IMG/VR virus record: IMGVR_UViG_3300042691_014417 | Span: 1 to 36,677 of that record | Strand: one strand, 5' to 3' | DNA length: 36,677 nucleotides | Source of the DNA: a virus | Shown: in pieces, positions 1 through 7,595 of the stretch | How positions within the stretch are numbered: position 1 is the first letter of the stretch | Layout of the letters: each line of letters begins with the position of its first letter | The notes under the pieces: model-generated | Told to the model about the DNA's origin: nothing | Databases searched by the model: none | Seen by the model: only the letters and a program-made list of their open reading frames with translations | Translations under genes and position numbers: made by a program

Positions 1-188
1 TTATTATTCAGAAGAGTTCTTATACAGCAAATATTACTGCTACCTTCTTTGACATATTCCCCATATCATTAGGTGGCATTGGTTTTGATACAACCCTGCC
101 TGCATCCGAGCCAGCAAGAGTAAGTGCTAGTTTTGCCTATACATACTACAGCTTTAATCCCGATCCGGGAAATACTACTTTAGATTGA
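1..188 (+). CDS. Tail tube protein-like, C-terminal end (partial)
   Basis: Only the last 61 codons are present, read from base 3 to the TGA at 186-188; the gene begins before the window. The visible end (TATFFDIFPISLGGIGFD, then RVSASFAYTYY) follows the pattern of the C-terminus of T4 gp19-family tail tube proteins: a strand, an aromatic-Pro-hydroxy residue turn, a Gly-hydrophobic-Asp segment, then a final strand of alternating hydrophobic residues ending in Tyr. Such proteins stack as hexamers to form the inner tube of the contractile tail. A baseplate tube-initiator paralogue (gp54 type) would share this end, so gp19 itself is not certain. Its stop codon overlaps the -35 box of the uvsY promoter. 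Confidence 0.55.
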   Translation, partial: IIQKSSYTANITATFFDIFPISLGGIGFDTTLPASEPARVSASFAYTYYSFNPDPGNTTLD

Positions 189-211
189 TTTTATTTGTAT
201 TTGTGTATACT
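185..211 (+). promoter_or_regulatory. Promoter for uvsY, leaderless type
   Basis: TTGATT (185-190), a 15-nt spacer and TATACT (206-211) are followed by exactly six bases and the uvsY ATG at 218. The -35 box contains the TGA stop of the upstream gene. No Shine-Dalgarno sequence precedes the ATG. The predicted transcription start is the A of the start codon. Confidence 0.65.
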
Positions 212-217
212 TAAATT

Positions 218-652
218 ATGAATTTCGATGAACTTAAAGAACAGGTCGAAAAAGACCTCAAGATTGATATTACCGAATTGGCCCAAGAATCTGTAATAAC
301 ACCACAGATTCATAATAAGTATTTGCTCTTTTTCAAGAAATATAAAGAAGAACTTTCTATGGAAGAAAGAACCATGAAAGTATTAAGAAAATATAAATGG
401 CTTTACTACATGGGCAAATTGAGCAGAGAAGAATTAGAAAAGCTTAAATGGGAACCATTTGAACTCAATATTCTCAAGACAGATGTAGATAAGTTCATTG
501 AAGCTGATGATGACATTATCAACCTTGAAGGGAAGATCGCAGAAAAGAAAGAAATGGTAAATTATCTTGATGGAGTCATTAAGATTGTAAATGGTCGCCA
601 ATGGAATATTAGATCAGCAATTGATTGGATTAAATTCACTAATGGACAATGA
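218..652 (+). CDS. uvsY: UvsY recombination mediator
   Basis: This 144-residue protein matches T4 UvsY (137 aa) in length and layout. It has an N-terminal LKEQVEKDLKID segment, a central KYKWLYYMGKLS helix, a Lys-Thr-Asp-Val-Asp stretch near residues 88-93, and a C-terminal helix ending near WIKFTNGQ. In the T4 family UvsY loads the recombinase UvsX onto single-stranded DNA coated with gp32 and forms a hexamer or heptamer. It is followed at once by uvsW, with which it overlaps by 11 bases, as recombination genes cluster in T4-like phages. The ATG at 218 is chosen because a promoter with fixed spacing points at it and nothing upstream in frame is plausible. It lacks an upstream ribosome-binding site. 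Confidence 0.93.
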   Translation: MNFDELKEQVEKDLKIDITELAQESVITPQIHNKYLLFFKKYKEELSMEERTMKVLRKYKWLYYMGKLSREELEKLKWEPFELNILKTDVDKFIEADDDIINLEGKIAEKKEMVNYLDGVIKIVNGRQWNIRSAIDWIKFTNGQ

Positions 653-2135
653 GATTAAAATAGAAGCTGTTGATGATGCATTCATCAAGATACGATGTCC
701 AAAAGACATCGCTAAAGAGCTTAATACCTATTTTACATTCACAGTCCCAAATCACAAATACAATCCATCATTTAGAAAGAGATTATGGGATGGTAAGATT
801 CGTCTTTATAACCTTGCTAGTCAGAGAATTTACAAAGGAATGCTTCCTTATGTTAAGAAATTCTTCGATGATCGACATTATTCATACAAGAATGAAATCA
901 ATGAAGAAACTTCTTACATTGAAGAAGAACACATTCGTAAATTCATAACAGATTATCTCAAGGTATCAAGTGGTGGAAAAATTATTACTCCACATGATTA
1001 TCAAATCAATGCAGTAACACACGGAATCAGGAATAAAAGAGCATTACTTCTTTCTCCCACTGGTTCAGGCAAATCGTTGATAATTTATTCTTTGATTCGT
1101 TATTTTATCGACAATATGCCAAAGGATAAAAGTATTCTCATTGTTGTACCGACAACAAGTCTAGTTGCTCAGTTATACAACGACTTTGCAGATTATTCAA
1201 AATTAAATGGCTGGGATGTTAAGGCAAATGTTAAAAAGATATATGCTGGGGAATCTAAGGCAATTGATAAAAAGATTGTCATTTCAACATGGCAAAGTAT
1301 ATTCAGAGAGAATGAAAAGTTTTTCGACAACTTTCATGCTGTGATTGGCGATGAATGTCATTTGTTTAAAGCAAAATCTTTATCCATGATAATGGAAAAG
1401 ATGAAGAATTGCCCAATACGATTCGGTCTTTCTGGAACCCTTGACAATACTAAGGTTCATAAATTTATAATTGAAGGTTTGTTTGGACCACTTTACAAAG
1501 TAACAACCACAAAATCTTTGATTGAAAAAGATGTATTAAGCAATATTAATATCAATTGCTTGATATTTAAATACTCTCTTGAAGAATGTAATAAAGTAAA
1601 GAGAGTAGATTATCGGGATGAACTTGATTTTATTTTTTCTAGTGAGAAAAGATACAATATGATTCATCAGCTATGCAAATCATTAAAGGGTAATACTCTT
1701 GTTTTGTTCAGTCATGTGGAAACACACGGTAAAAAGTTATATGATATGATGAAAGACTTTGATAAAAGGGTTTTCTACATTTCAGGAGAAGTGCCTCTTG
1801 ACGAAAGAGAATTCATTCGGCAGAAAATAGATACACTTGAAGACAGCATTCTCATAGCATCTTATGGTACATGTTCTACTGGAATTAATATTAAGAATAT
1901 TCACAATATTGTTTTCTCATCTCCGTCAAAATCAGTAGTCCGTGTGCTTCAGTCTATTGGTAGAGGTTTAAGAAAATCTGATAACAAGACGCATATGACT
2001 CTTTATGATCTTGTTGATGATTTAAGATACAAGAAGTACACGAACCACACATTTAATCATTTCATAGAGCGATTAAAGATTTATGAAAATGAAAAATTTC
2101 CATTTAAGCTCATAAATCTCAATCAAGATTCATAA
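642..2135 (+). CDS. uvsW: UvsW-type DNA/RNA helicase
   Basis: This is a superfamily 2 helicase of 497 residues, close to T4 UvsW. In T4 UvsW unwinds branched DNA and R-loops and helps switch from origin-dependent to recombination-dependent replication. The N-terminal domain contains the family pattern YNPSFRKRLWDGKIRL. Visible motifs are Walker A SPTGSGKS (138-145), DECH box (237-240), motif III SGT (264-266) and motif VI QSIGRGLRK (437-445). An earlier in-frame ATG at 591 would add 17 residues inside uvsY. The ATG at 642 is preferred because it matches the start of the family (a short MDxxIK-type beginning) and leaves only an 11-base overlap. Translation is probably coupled to uvsY. Confidence 0.93.
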   Translation: MDNEIKIEAVDDAFIKIRCPKDIAKELNTYFTFTVPNHKYNPSFRKRLWDGKIRLYNLASQRIYKGMLPYVKKFFDDRHYSYKNEINEETSYIEEEHIRKFITDYLKVSSGGKIITPHDYQINAVTHGIRNKRALLLSPTGSGKSLIIYSLIRYFIDNMPKDKSILIVVPTTSLVAQLYNDFADYSKLNGWDVKANVKKIYAGESKAIDKKIVISTWQSIFRENEKFFDNFHAVIGDECHLFKAKSLSMIMEKMKNCPIRFGLSGTLDNTKVHKFIIEGLFGPLYKVTTTKSLIEKDVLSNININCLIFKYSLEECNKVKRVDYRDELDFIFSSEKRYNMIHQLCKSLKGNTLVLFSHVETHGKKLYDMMKDFDKRVFYISGEVPLDEREFIRQKIDTLEDSILIASYGTCSTGINIKNIHNIVFSSPSKSVVRVLQSIGRGLRKSDNKTHMTLYDLVDDLRYKKYTNHTFNHFIERLKIYENEKFPFKLINLNQDS

Positions 2136-2148
2136 ATACTAATGGAGG
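2131..2148 (+). promoter_or_regulatory. Late-type promoter box and ribosome-binding site
   Basis: CATAAATA (2131-2138) differs by one base from the T4 late box TATAAATA and overlaps the uvsW stop codon. A strong GGAGG at 2144-2148 lies five bases before the ATG at 2154. That spacing rules out the in-frame ATG at 2142, which would place the ribosome-binding site inside the gene. Confidence 0.5.
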
Positions 2149-2153
2149 TCATT

Positions 2154-2870
2154 ATGGAAGTAGACTACAAGATCTTTAAGTTGAAAAGTGGTGAAGAAAT
2201 AATTGGCTTGATCGATAGTCAGGATGATATGACCATTAAAATTAGTAGACCCATGGTTGTGAAATCGGTTCTCATGGTTGACAACTCTGGTTATCCAAAA
2301 GAAGTTATGATCATGCGTAATTGGCTTGAATTGACCAACGAGTTGGATGTTCAATTGCCAAAGGATCATATTGCCACTACTCTAAATCCTGCTAAGGAAA
2401 CTGTTTTTCTATACGAGAAACAAAAAATGCGCGAAGATCAAGAATATCTCTATAAGCAAATGATAGAAGATGTGACTCCTAAGCTTCCAAGTGAGTTGGG
2501 ATTTTCTGGAATGAATCCGCAAATGATGAATATGATTCAAAAGAAAATGGAAGAAGAACTTTTTGGCAAGACTTCCAAAAAGGAAGAAGAAGATACTTCT
2601 ACCCCCGAACCTCCAGAAAAGAAACCAAATATGGTTGGAATGTTTTTATTTTTCCCACCAGATATTATTGCAGATCTGATTGATACTGGAGTTTTAGATC
2701 CTGAGATGTTTGCTGAACTCGCTGAAGATGATGCGTTGATTCCTGAAATGGAAAGACTCTCAGAAAAAGAACTTAAAGAAATTGATTTGAGTGATTGGCC
2801 GGATGATCCAAGCAAACTTCTTCAAGATAACTCTGAAGATATATCTGAGGAAGACTCAGAGGATACTTAA
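2154..2870 (+). CDS. Conserved phage protein with N-terminal Sm-like domain
   Basis: The protein has 238 residues. The first ~85 follow a pattern common in T4-like marine phages: KLKSGEEIIGLI, then ISRPMVV, then a strand with NWLELTNELDVQLPKDHI, which is the five-strand layout of an Sm/LSm fold. The second half is a long acidic linker with many Glu and Asp, including a segment rich in Pro (PEPPEKKP) and a final run of Glu/Asp/Ser. An acidic tail on an Sm-like core suggests binding to a basic partner or autoinhibition of RNA binding, as in some Hfq proteins; this is inference. It has its own late-type promoter and a strong ribosome-binding site, unlike uvsY and uvsW before it. The function is not known. 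Confidence 0.6.
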   Translation: MEVDYKIFKLKSGEEIIGLIDSQDDMTIKISRPMVVKSVLMVDNSGYPKEVMIMRNWLELTNELDVQLPKDHIATTLNPAKETVFLYEKQKMREDQEYLYKQMIEDVTPKLPSELGFSGMNPQMMNMIQKKMEEELFGKTSKKEEEDTSTPEPPEKKPNMVGMFLFFPPDIIADLIDTGVLDPEMFAELAEDDALIPEMERLSEKELKEIDLSDWPDDPSKLLQDNSEDISEEDSEDT

Positions 2871-2898
2871 AGTACTCTATAGTATCTAATAAGTATAA

Positions 2899-2941
2899 TT
2901 TCCCTTGTCCATCGCGTACACGCTCATTGTAGCAAGGAAAA
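2899..2941 (+). other. Imperfect stem-loop in the gap before the gp55 gene
   Basis: The 125-base gap 2871-2995 has no gene. It holds an inverted repeat, TTTCCCTTG (2899-2907) with CAAGGAAAA (2933-2941), eight of nine pairs, enclosing a smaller GCG/CGC hairpin (2914-2923). There is no T-tract after it, so it is not a typical intrinsic terminator. It may mark the 3' end of the uvsY-uvsW-Sm transcript or a protein site ahead of the gp55 promoter. Confidence 0.35.
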
Positions 2942-2961
2942 CAATTCTGTCAATACCCCCA

Positions 2962-2989
2962 TTGCTCTTATGTTATTTGGACGTATAAT
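2962..2989 (+). promoter_or_regulatory. Promoter for the gp55-gp62 operon, leaderless type
   Basis: TTGCTC (2962-2967), a 16-nt spacer and TATAAT (2984-2989) are followed by exactly six bases and the gp55 ATG at 2996. There is no ribosome-binding site. The -10 is a perfect match to the sigma-70 consensus. Confidence 0.7.
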
Positions 2990-2995
2990 GTAATT

Positions 2996-3652
2996 ATGAA
3001 GAAAACTAAACAAAAGAAGAAAAAAATTGAATTAGAAGAGGACGAAGATGATTTAGGCTTTGATGATTTTGCAGTTCAAATAGAACCAGAAATCATAAAG
3101 CCTGCCACAAAAGGACATTACATCGATAACTCAAAGTTTAATGATGAAATGACAAAGTGGATTAAGAAAGTCAGAACGGCTGAAAAAAATGGCAAGGATA
3201 GACCACCAGTAACTGACTATATCGCTGAATGTTTCTTAAAAATCGCGGAACATCTGTCCTACAGACCAAATTTCATGAACTACCCTTACAGGGAAGAAAT
3301 GGTGGGGGATGGAATTGAAAATTGTTTGATGTATGCTCACAATTTTAACCCAGATAAATCCTCAAACCCCTTTTCTTATTTTACTCAAATTATATACTAT
3401 GCATTCCTTCGAAGAATTGAGAAGGAAAAGAAGCAATCATATGTAAAATTTAAGATAATGGAAGAAAATGCCGACGATAAATTCTACAAGTGGTTTAAAG
3501 AAAACTACTTTGAGAAGGACGGCAAGCCTGAATTAGCAGATGTGTTCAATCTCACAGAAAGAGATGTGGAAAGATTTGAAGAAAAGGCTGGCGGAAACGC
3601 CAAAAAGAAGACTAGAAAAAAGAAAAAAGTCATTAAAAGAGGTTTAATGTGA
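2996..3652 (+). CDS. 55: Late-transcription sigma factor gp55
   Basis: The 218-residue protein matches T4 gp55, the phage sigma factor that directs host RNA polymerase to late TATAAATA promoters together with gp33 and the sliding clamp gp45. The core region contains IAEHLSYRPNF, then YREEMVGDGIENCL, HNF, NPFSYFTQII and FLRRIEKEKK, the same order and spacing as T4 gp55 (a cut-down sigma region 2). It differs by an N-terminal extension of about 40 charged residues and a Lys-rich C-terminal tail. It heads the operon that also encodes the clamp it works with. The ATG is fixed by the promoter six bases upstream. The stop overlaps the GTG start of gp47. Confidence 0.9.
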   Translation: MKKTKQKKKKIELEEDEDDLGFDDFAVQIEPEIIKPATKGHYIDNSKFNDEMTKWIKKVRTAEKNGKDRPPVTDYIAECFLKIAEHLSYRPNFMNYPYREEMVGDGIENCLMYAHNFNPDKSSNPFSYFTQIIYYAFLRRIEKEKKQSYVKFKIMEENADDKFYKWFKENYFEKDGKPELADVFNLTERDVERFEEKAGGNAKKKTRKKKKVIKRGLM

Positions 3653-4698
3653 AAATAGCAGTCATCAATGACACCCACTTCGGAATCAGAAATGATTCCG
3701 ATTTGTTTTTAAATTACTTCATAGAATTTTTTAGAGATCAATTTTTCCCCTACTTAAAAGAAAATAAAATTGATACAATAATCCACCTTGGAGATTTCTT
3801 CGATAGAAGAAAGTATATAAATTTTAATACTTTAAACAGAGTTACGAATGAAGTCCTAATTCCTTTGAAGGAAATGGGAATTCAAATGCATTGCTTAGTA
3901 GGAAATCACGACACCTATTACAAGAATACAAATCGGGTCAATTCTGTATGTCAGCTACTTCCAGCCTTTGATAATATTAAGACCTATGGAGAGTTTGATG
4001 TTATCAACATTGATGGAACTGAGATCGCTATGGTTCCTTGGATCAATGATTCAAATGAGAAAGATATTGTCAAGCAACTCAAGAAATGCAAAGCAACTAT
4101 TGCCTGTGGGCATTTTGAATTGACTGGATATGAAGTTCTTCGTGGTGTTAAGTTTGATGGCGGTATGTCAGATGAAGTTCTTAGTAAGTTTGAAATTGTT
4201 CTTTCTGGGCATTTTCATCTAAAATCATCACATAAGAACATTTATTATCTTGGTACTCAATACCAGATGTTATTTTCTGACATCAATGAAGCCAAAGGGT
4301 TTCATGTGTTTAATTTGAAATCTAGAGAATTAGAATACATTCAAAATAGAAATTGTATTTTCCATAGAATTTTTTATGATGACAGTGCAACTCCAAAGAT
4401 CGACAAAATAGATTTTTCTCAATATGAGAATAAGCTTGTAAAGATTATAGTTCAGCGAAAAACTAATCCAGCAACTTACGAAAAATTCATTGATGGCATC
4501 AATTCTGCAAATGCCCATGAGATTTCTATTGTAGATGAGACATTCGTACCAGATGATTCAAATGATGTTGCAGATTTGAGTGTTGATACGTTATCTTTTA
4601 TCGAAAAAGAAATTGATCAATTAATTGATGTAAAGAACAAAGACGAACTCAAGAAAATGGTGCATGATATTTATTTTGAAAGTCTAGATAATGATTAA
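3649..4698 (+). CDS. 47: gp47 nuclease subunit (Mre11/SbcD type)
   Basis: The 349-residue protein is the phosphodiesterase subunit of the gp46/gp47 nuclease, which resects double-strand ends for recombination-dependent replication. Metal-binding motifs of the calcineurin-like fold are present in order: NDTHFG (7-12), GDFFDRR (48-54), GNHD (85-88), GHFE (154-157) and GHFH (187-190). T4 gp47 is about 339 aa. The start is GTG at 3649, in a 4-base overlap with the end of gp55 (ATGTGA), so translation is likely coupled. The 3' end overlaps gp46 by eight bases. Confidence 0.95.
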   Translation: MKIAVINDTHFGIRNDSDLFLNYFIEFFRDQFFPYLKENKIDTIIHLGDFFDRRKYINFNTLNRVTNEVLIPLKEMGIQMHCLVGNHDTYYKNTNRVNSVCQLLPAFDNIKTYGEFDVINIDGTEIAMVPWINDSNEKDIVKQLKKCKATIACGHFELTGYEVLRGVKFDGGMSDEVLSKFEIVLSGHFHLKSSHKNIYYLGTQYQMLFSDINEAKGFHVFNLKSRELEYIQNRNCIFHRIFYDDSATPKIDKIDFSQYENKLVKIIVQRKTNPATYEKFIDGINSANAHEISIVDETFVPDDSNDVADLSVDTLSFIEKEIDQLIDVKNKDELKKMVHDIYFESLDND

Positions 4699-6400
4699 GT
4701 TTACAAAACTGAGATTCAAGAATTTTGGTTCTTTTGGCAATAACTTTACCGAGATAGACTTTGGTAAGAAGGGAAACTATCTTGTATCTGGGCGTAATGG
4801 TGATGGAAAGTCATTTGCCTTCTTAGATGCTATTACTTTTGGTTTATTTGGAGTTCCTTTTAGGAACATCAATATTCCTCAATTGGTCAACAGTGTAAAT
4901 AAGAAGAATTGTACTGTTGAGGTAGAATTTGATATTGGAATCACCAAATACATGGTTAGGCGTGGTCTAGCACCGAAGACATTTGAGATTTATAAAGATG
5001 GCAAGCTGATAGAACAAGCAGCCAAGACTAAGGAATATCAGGAATATCTGGAAAAGAGTATCCTAAAGATGGGATACAAGTCCTTTACACAGGTTGTAAT
5101 TCTTGGAAAGTCTTCGTTTGTTCCCTTTATGCAACTTACTGCTGCTGACAGACGCGAGGTTATTGAAAATGTATTGGATATTGGAATCTTTAGTTCCATG
5201 AATTTGGTTCTAAAAGGCAAAATTTCACAGCAGAAAGAGTTTATTAAACAAAAAAAGACCGATTTATCCACAATTCAGGGCAAAGTAGATGTTTTGGATC
5301 GTAATCGCCAAGAATTGGAAAAGAAAAAGCAGGATATCGAAACCAAGCTACAAAATAGACTAAAGGAAATAGATGTTAGTATCGCCAACTACATCGAACC
5401 TATAGCCTTATTAGAGGCAGAACTAGCCACCAAGGAGGCGATTCTAGCCACTTTCGCAGAAACCAAGTATACTGGTATGCTTGAACTAAGATCCAGCTTA
5501 AAAGCCAATCTAGACGCATTAACGGAAGACATCCAGTTTTACCAGCAAAATGAAGTATGTCCTGCGTGTAAGCAGGCTATAACGGATAATCATCGCAACG
5601 AAATTTGCTCAAATAAAAATACTAAAAAGAGCGAAATTGACACAGCCATTCAAAAATTGAATGAGATGATTCAAGAACAAAAGAATAATGATGATTCTAG
5701 AAAGACTTTAGAGAGAGAAATAGCAAATATTAAAAACGATATAAGGCAATCATCCCAAAAAATTGCCAATTTAGAAGAACAAAAGAAAATTTATGAAAAA
5801 GAAGCCAAAATTGATCTGGTGGATACTATCGAAAAAATTACAAGTGACATTGCTACTTTTAAGAAAGAAGCTAAGTCATGTCAACGAAGCTTGGATACAC
5901 TTTATAATGAGAACGAAGATCTAGAAATACTTTCTGGGCTTCTTAAAGATAGTGGTATTAAGACCAAAATTATTCGCCATTATCTTCCATTGATGAATCA
6001 GATCGTGAACAAGTATCTTTCCAATATGAATTTCTTTGTCCATTTTTACCTAGACGATGAATTTAAGGAAACAATCAAGAGTCGCCACCGAGATGACTTT
6101 TCTTACATGAGTTTTAGTGAAGGTGAAAAGCTTAGAATAGATCTAGCTCTTCTTTTGGCTTGGAGAGAAGTTGCCAAGCAAAAGAATAGCGTTAGTTGCA
6201 ATCTATTAATTCTGGATGAAATTTTTGATTCTTCTCTAGATTCTGTCGGTACTGATGAATTGATGAAAATTCTAAATATATTAGGTAAGGAAACTAATGT
6301 GATTGTAATCAGTCACAAAACAGATCAGCTTACCGATAAGTTTAAGTACATTTACACGCTGGAGAAGAAGAATAACTTTAGCAAAATAAGCCTTACATAA
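4691..6400 (+). CDS. 46: gp46 ATPase subunit (Rad50/SbcC type)
   Basis: The 569-residue protein is the SMC-like ATPase partner of gp47 (T4 gp46 is 560 aa). It shows Walker A GRNGDGKS (34-41), a Glu/Lys-rich coiled coil (about 170-420) broken by a zinc hook CPAC (290-293), the ABC signature SFSEGEK (474-480), Walker B LLILDE (505-510) and an H-loop His at 541. All catalytic elements look intact. The pair is expected to process DNA ends and stalled forks, feeding UvsX/UvsY. The gene overlaps gp47 by eight bases and is followed without a gap by the small gene at 6401. Confidence 0.95.
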   Translation: MIKFTKLRFKNFGSFGNNFTEIDFGKKGNYLVSGRNGDGKSFAFLDAITFGLFGVPFRNINIPQLVNSVNKKNCTVEVEFDIGITKYMVRRGLAPKTFEIYKDGKLIEQAAKTKEYQEYLEKSILKMGYKSFTQVVILGKSSFVPFMQLTAADRREVIENVLDIGIFSSMNLVLKGKISQQKEFIKQKKTDLSTIQGKVDVLDRNRQELEKKKQDIETKLQNRLKEIDVSIANYIEPIALLEAELATKEAILATFAETKYTGMLELRSSLKANLDALTEDIQFYQQNEVCPACKQAITDNHRNEICSNKNTKKSEIDTAIQKLNEMIQEQKNNDDSRKTLEREIANIKNDIRQSSQKIANLEEQKKIYEKEAKIDLVDTIEKITSDIATFKKEAKSCQRSLDTLYNENEDLEILSGLLKDSGIKTKIIRHYLPLMNQIVNKYLSNMNFFVHFYLDDEFKETIKSRHRDDFSYMSFSEGEKLRIDLALLLAWREVAKQKNSVSCNLLILDEIFDSSLDSVGTDELMKILNILGKETNVIVISHKTDQLTDKFKYIYTLEKKNNFSKISLT

Positions 6401-6703
6401 ATGTACAACTACCGAGGAAAATTTCGAATACTACAGCCAGATGGCAATATGACCGTCTATTCTCAATATGATGTTGTCGAGAAGGAAGGCAAGCATTATA
6501 TGGCTGTGTTTGATACCTATGGTTTTTCTCCGGAACACGGAGAACTTCGCGGTTGGAAAAAAATAAATGGAACTGTTCCTGTCACCAGTAGCAGTGCCCC
6601 ATCCAATCCTGATGTCGGACAGCAATGGCTTGATACTGTTTCTGGAATTCTATTCGAATATGTTGACGATGGAAATTCTAAACAGTGGTTAGCCATTAGC
6701 TAG
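6401..6703 (+). CDS. Small protein with virion-type carbohydrate-binding-like motifs
   Basis: The protein has 100 residues and no assigned function. Its first half (YRGKF, then DVVEKEGKHYMAVFDTYG, then GWKK) resembles the small three-stranded modules, like chitin-binding CBM5/12, found in phage fibres. The second half (SAPSNPDVGQQWLDT, then GILFEYVDDG, then QWLAI) follows a motif often found in phage tail proteins. The same motif closes the collagen-like protein ending at 24366. The gene starts on the base after the gp46 stop, with no ribosome-binding site, and sits among replication genes, an odd place for a structural protein. It could be an accessory virion or surface-binding protein, or a clamp-related factor with a convergent pattern. 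Confidence 0.5.
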   Translation: MYNYRGKFRILQPDGNMTVYSQYDVVEKEGKHYMAVFDTYGFSPEHGELRGWKKINGTVPVTSSSAPSNPDVGQQWLDTVSGILFEYVDDGNSKQWLAIS

Positions 6704-6710
6704 GAGACTT

Positions 6711-6896
6711 ATGGGATACTATTATGAGAAGAAGAAGAATAATAGTTGGAGAAGAAAATTTTACAGAGAATTGGCAAAGAAGCAAAGGCGTTCTACCCGT
6801 CATTATTTGAACAAGCTTGTTCAAGATGTTTGCTCAGGAACTATTGACTTTGATGAGTTCTTGGATATGATGCGTAGAAGAGGTAATATATTATGA
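6711..6896 (+). CDS. Small basic protein, unknown function
   Basis: This is a 61-residue, strongly basic protein (RRKFYRELAKKQRRSTRHY) with a predicted helical C-terminal half (FDEFLDMMRRR). The ATG at 6711 has a good ribosome-binding site, GGAG at 6703-6706, which overlaps the stop of the gene before it. It overlaps gp45 by four bases. Its position, between gp46 and gp45, is that of the small T4 genes rpbA and 45.2, but I see no sequence match that would support either name. A nucleic-acid or RNA polymerase-binding role would fit its charge. Confidence 0.6.
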   Translation: MGYYYEKKKNNSWRRKFYRELAKKQRRSTRHYLNKLVQDVCSGTIDFDEFLDMMRRRGNIL

Positions 6897-7591
6897 AAAC
6901 AAAAAGTGCCACCAAGCTAAGTAAAGAGACATTGCAGATTCTAAAGAACTTTGCATCTCTCAATTCCAATCTTCTTGTCAAGCCCGGTAATCGTCTTGTC
7001 ACGGTTACTCCATACAAGAACGTGATGGCAGAAGCCATCATTCAGGAAGAGTTTGATACTGAGTTTGCTATCTGGGATCTTTCGAAGTTTCTCGGCATTG
7101 TGTCGATGTTCGAAGATCCAGACTTCATCTTTCACGACAAGTATGTCGAGATTGAAGGTAGCAATCACTCTACCGTAAAGTACTTCTATTGTGATCCGAA
7201 GCTTATTACTTCGTATCCGACGAAGAATCTTGTCATGCCTCGCATTGTTCTTGAACTTGAGTTCTCGGAGCGCAAGTTAACTGAACTACAAAAGGCAGCA
7301 TCCATTCTACAGATTCAGGATCTCAAGATCTTCTGCGACAGTGGTAGTATTATGGGTGAGATGTTCGATTCTAAGGACAGCACTACAAACACCTATAGCG
7401 TAGAGTTCCCATACGATGGTGAACTTGAGACTGATGAGTTTGAGTTCCACTTCAAGATTGAGAATCTGAAGTTTATTCCGGGAGCTTATAAGGCACAGTT
7501 CTCGGAGAATATTGTGTCTAAGTTTATCTGCAACAATACTCCAATTTCATATTGGGTTGCAATGGAACCGTCTTCCAACTACGGAAAGTAA
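6893..7591 (+). CDS. 45: gp45 sliding clamp
   Basis: The 232-residue protein matches the T4 gp45 clamp (228 aa). It opens with LSKETLQILKNFASLNSNLL, close to the T4 start LSKDTTALLKNFATINS, and ends with the family pattern ISYWVAMEPSS, equivalent to YVVALEADS. Three copies form a ring that tethers the polymerase gp43 and also activates late transcription by contacting gp55 and gp33. It lies next to its loader genes 44 and 62. An AGAAGAGG sequence about nine bases upstream is the likely ribosome-binding site. Confidence 0.93.
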   Translation: MKTKSATKLSKETLQILKNFASLNSNLLVKPGNRLVTVTPYKNVMAEAIIQEEFDTEFAIWDLSKFLGIVSMFEDPDFIFHDKYVEIEGSNHSTVKYFYCDPKLITSYPTKNLVMPRIVLELEFSERKLTELQKAASILQIQDLKIFCDSGSIMGEMFDSKDSTTNTYSVEFPYDGELETDEFEFHFKIENLKFIPGAYKAQFSENIVSKFICNNTPISYWVAMEPSSNYGK

Positions 7592-7595
7592 GTAA

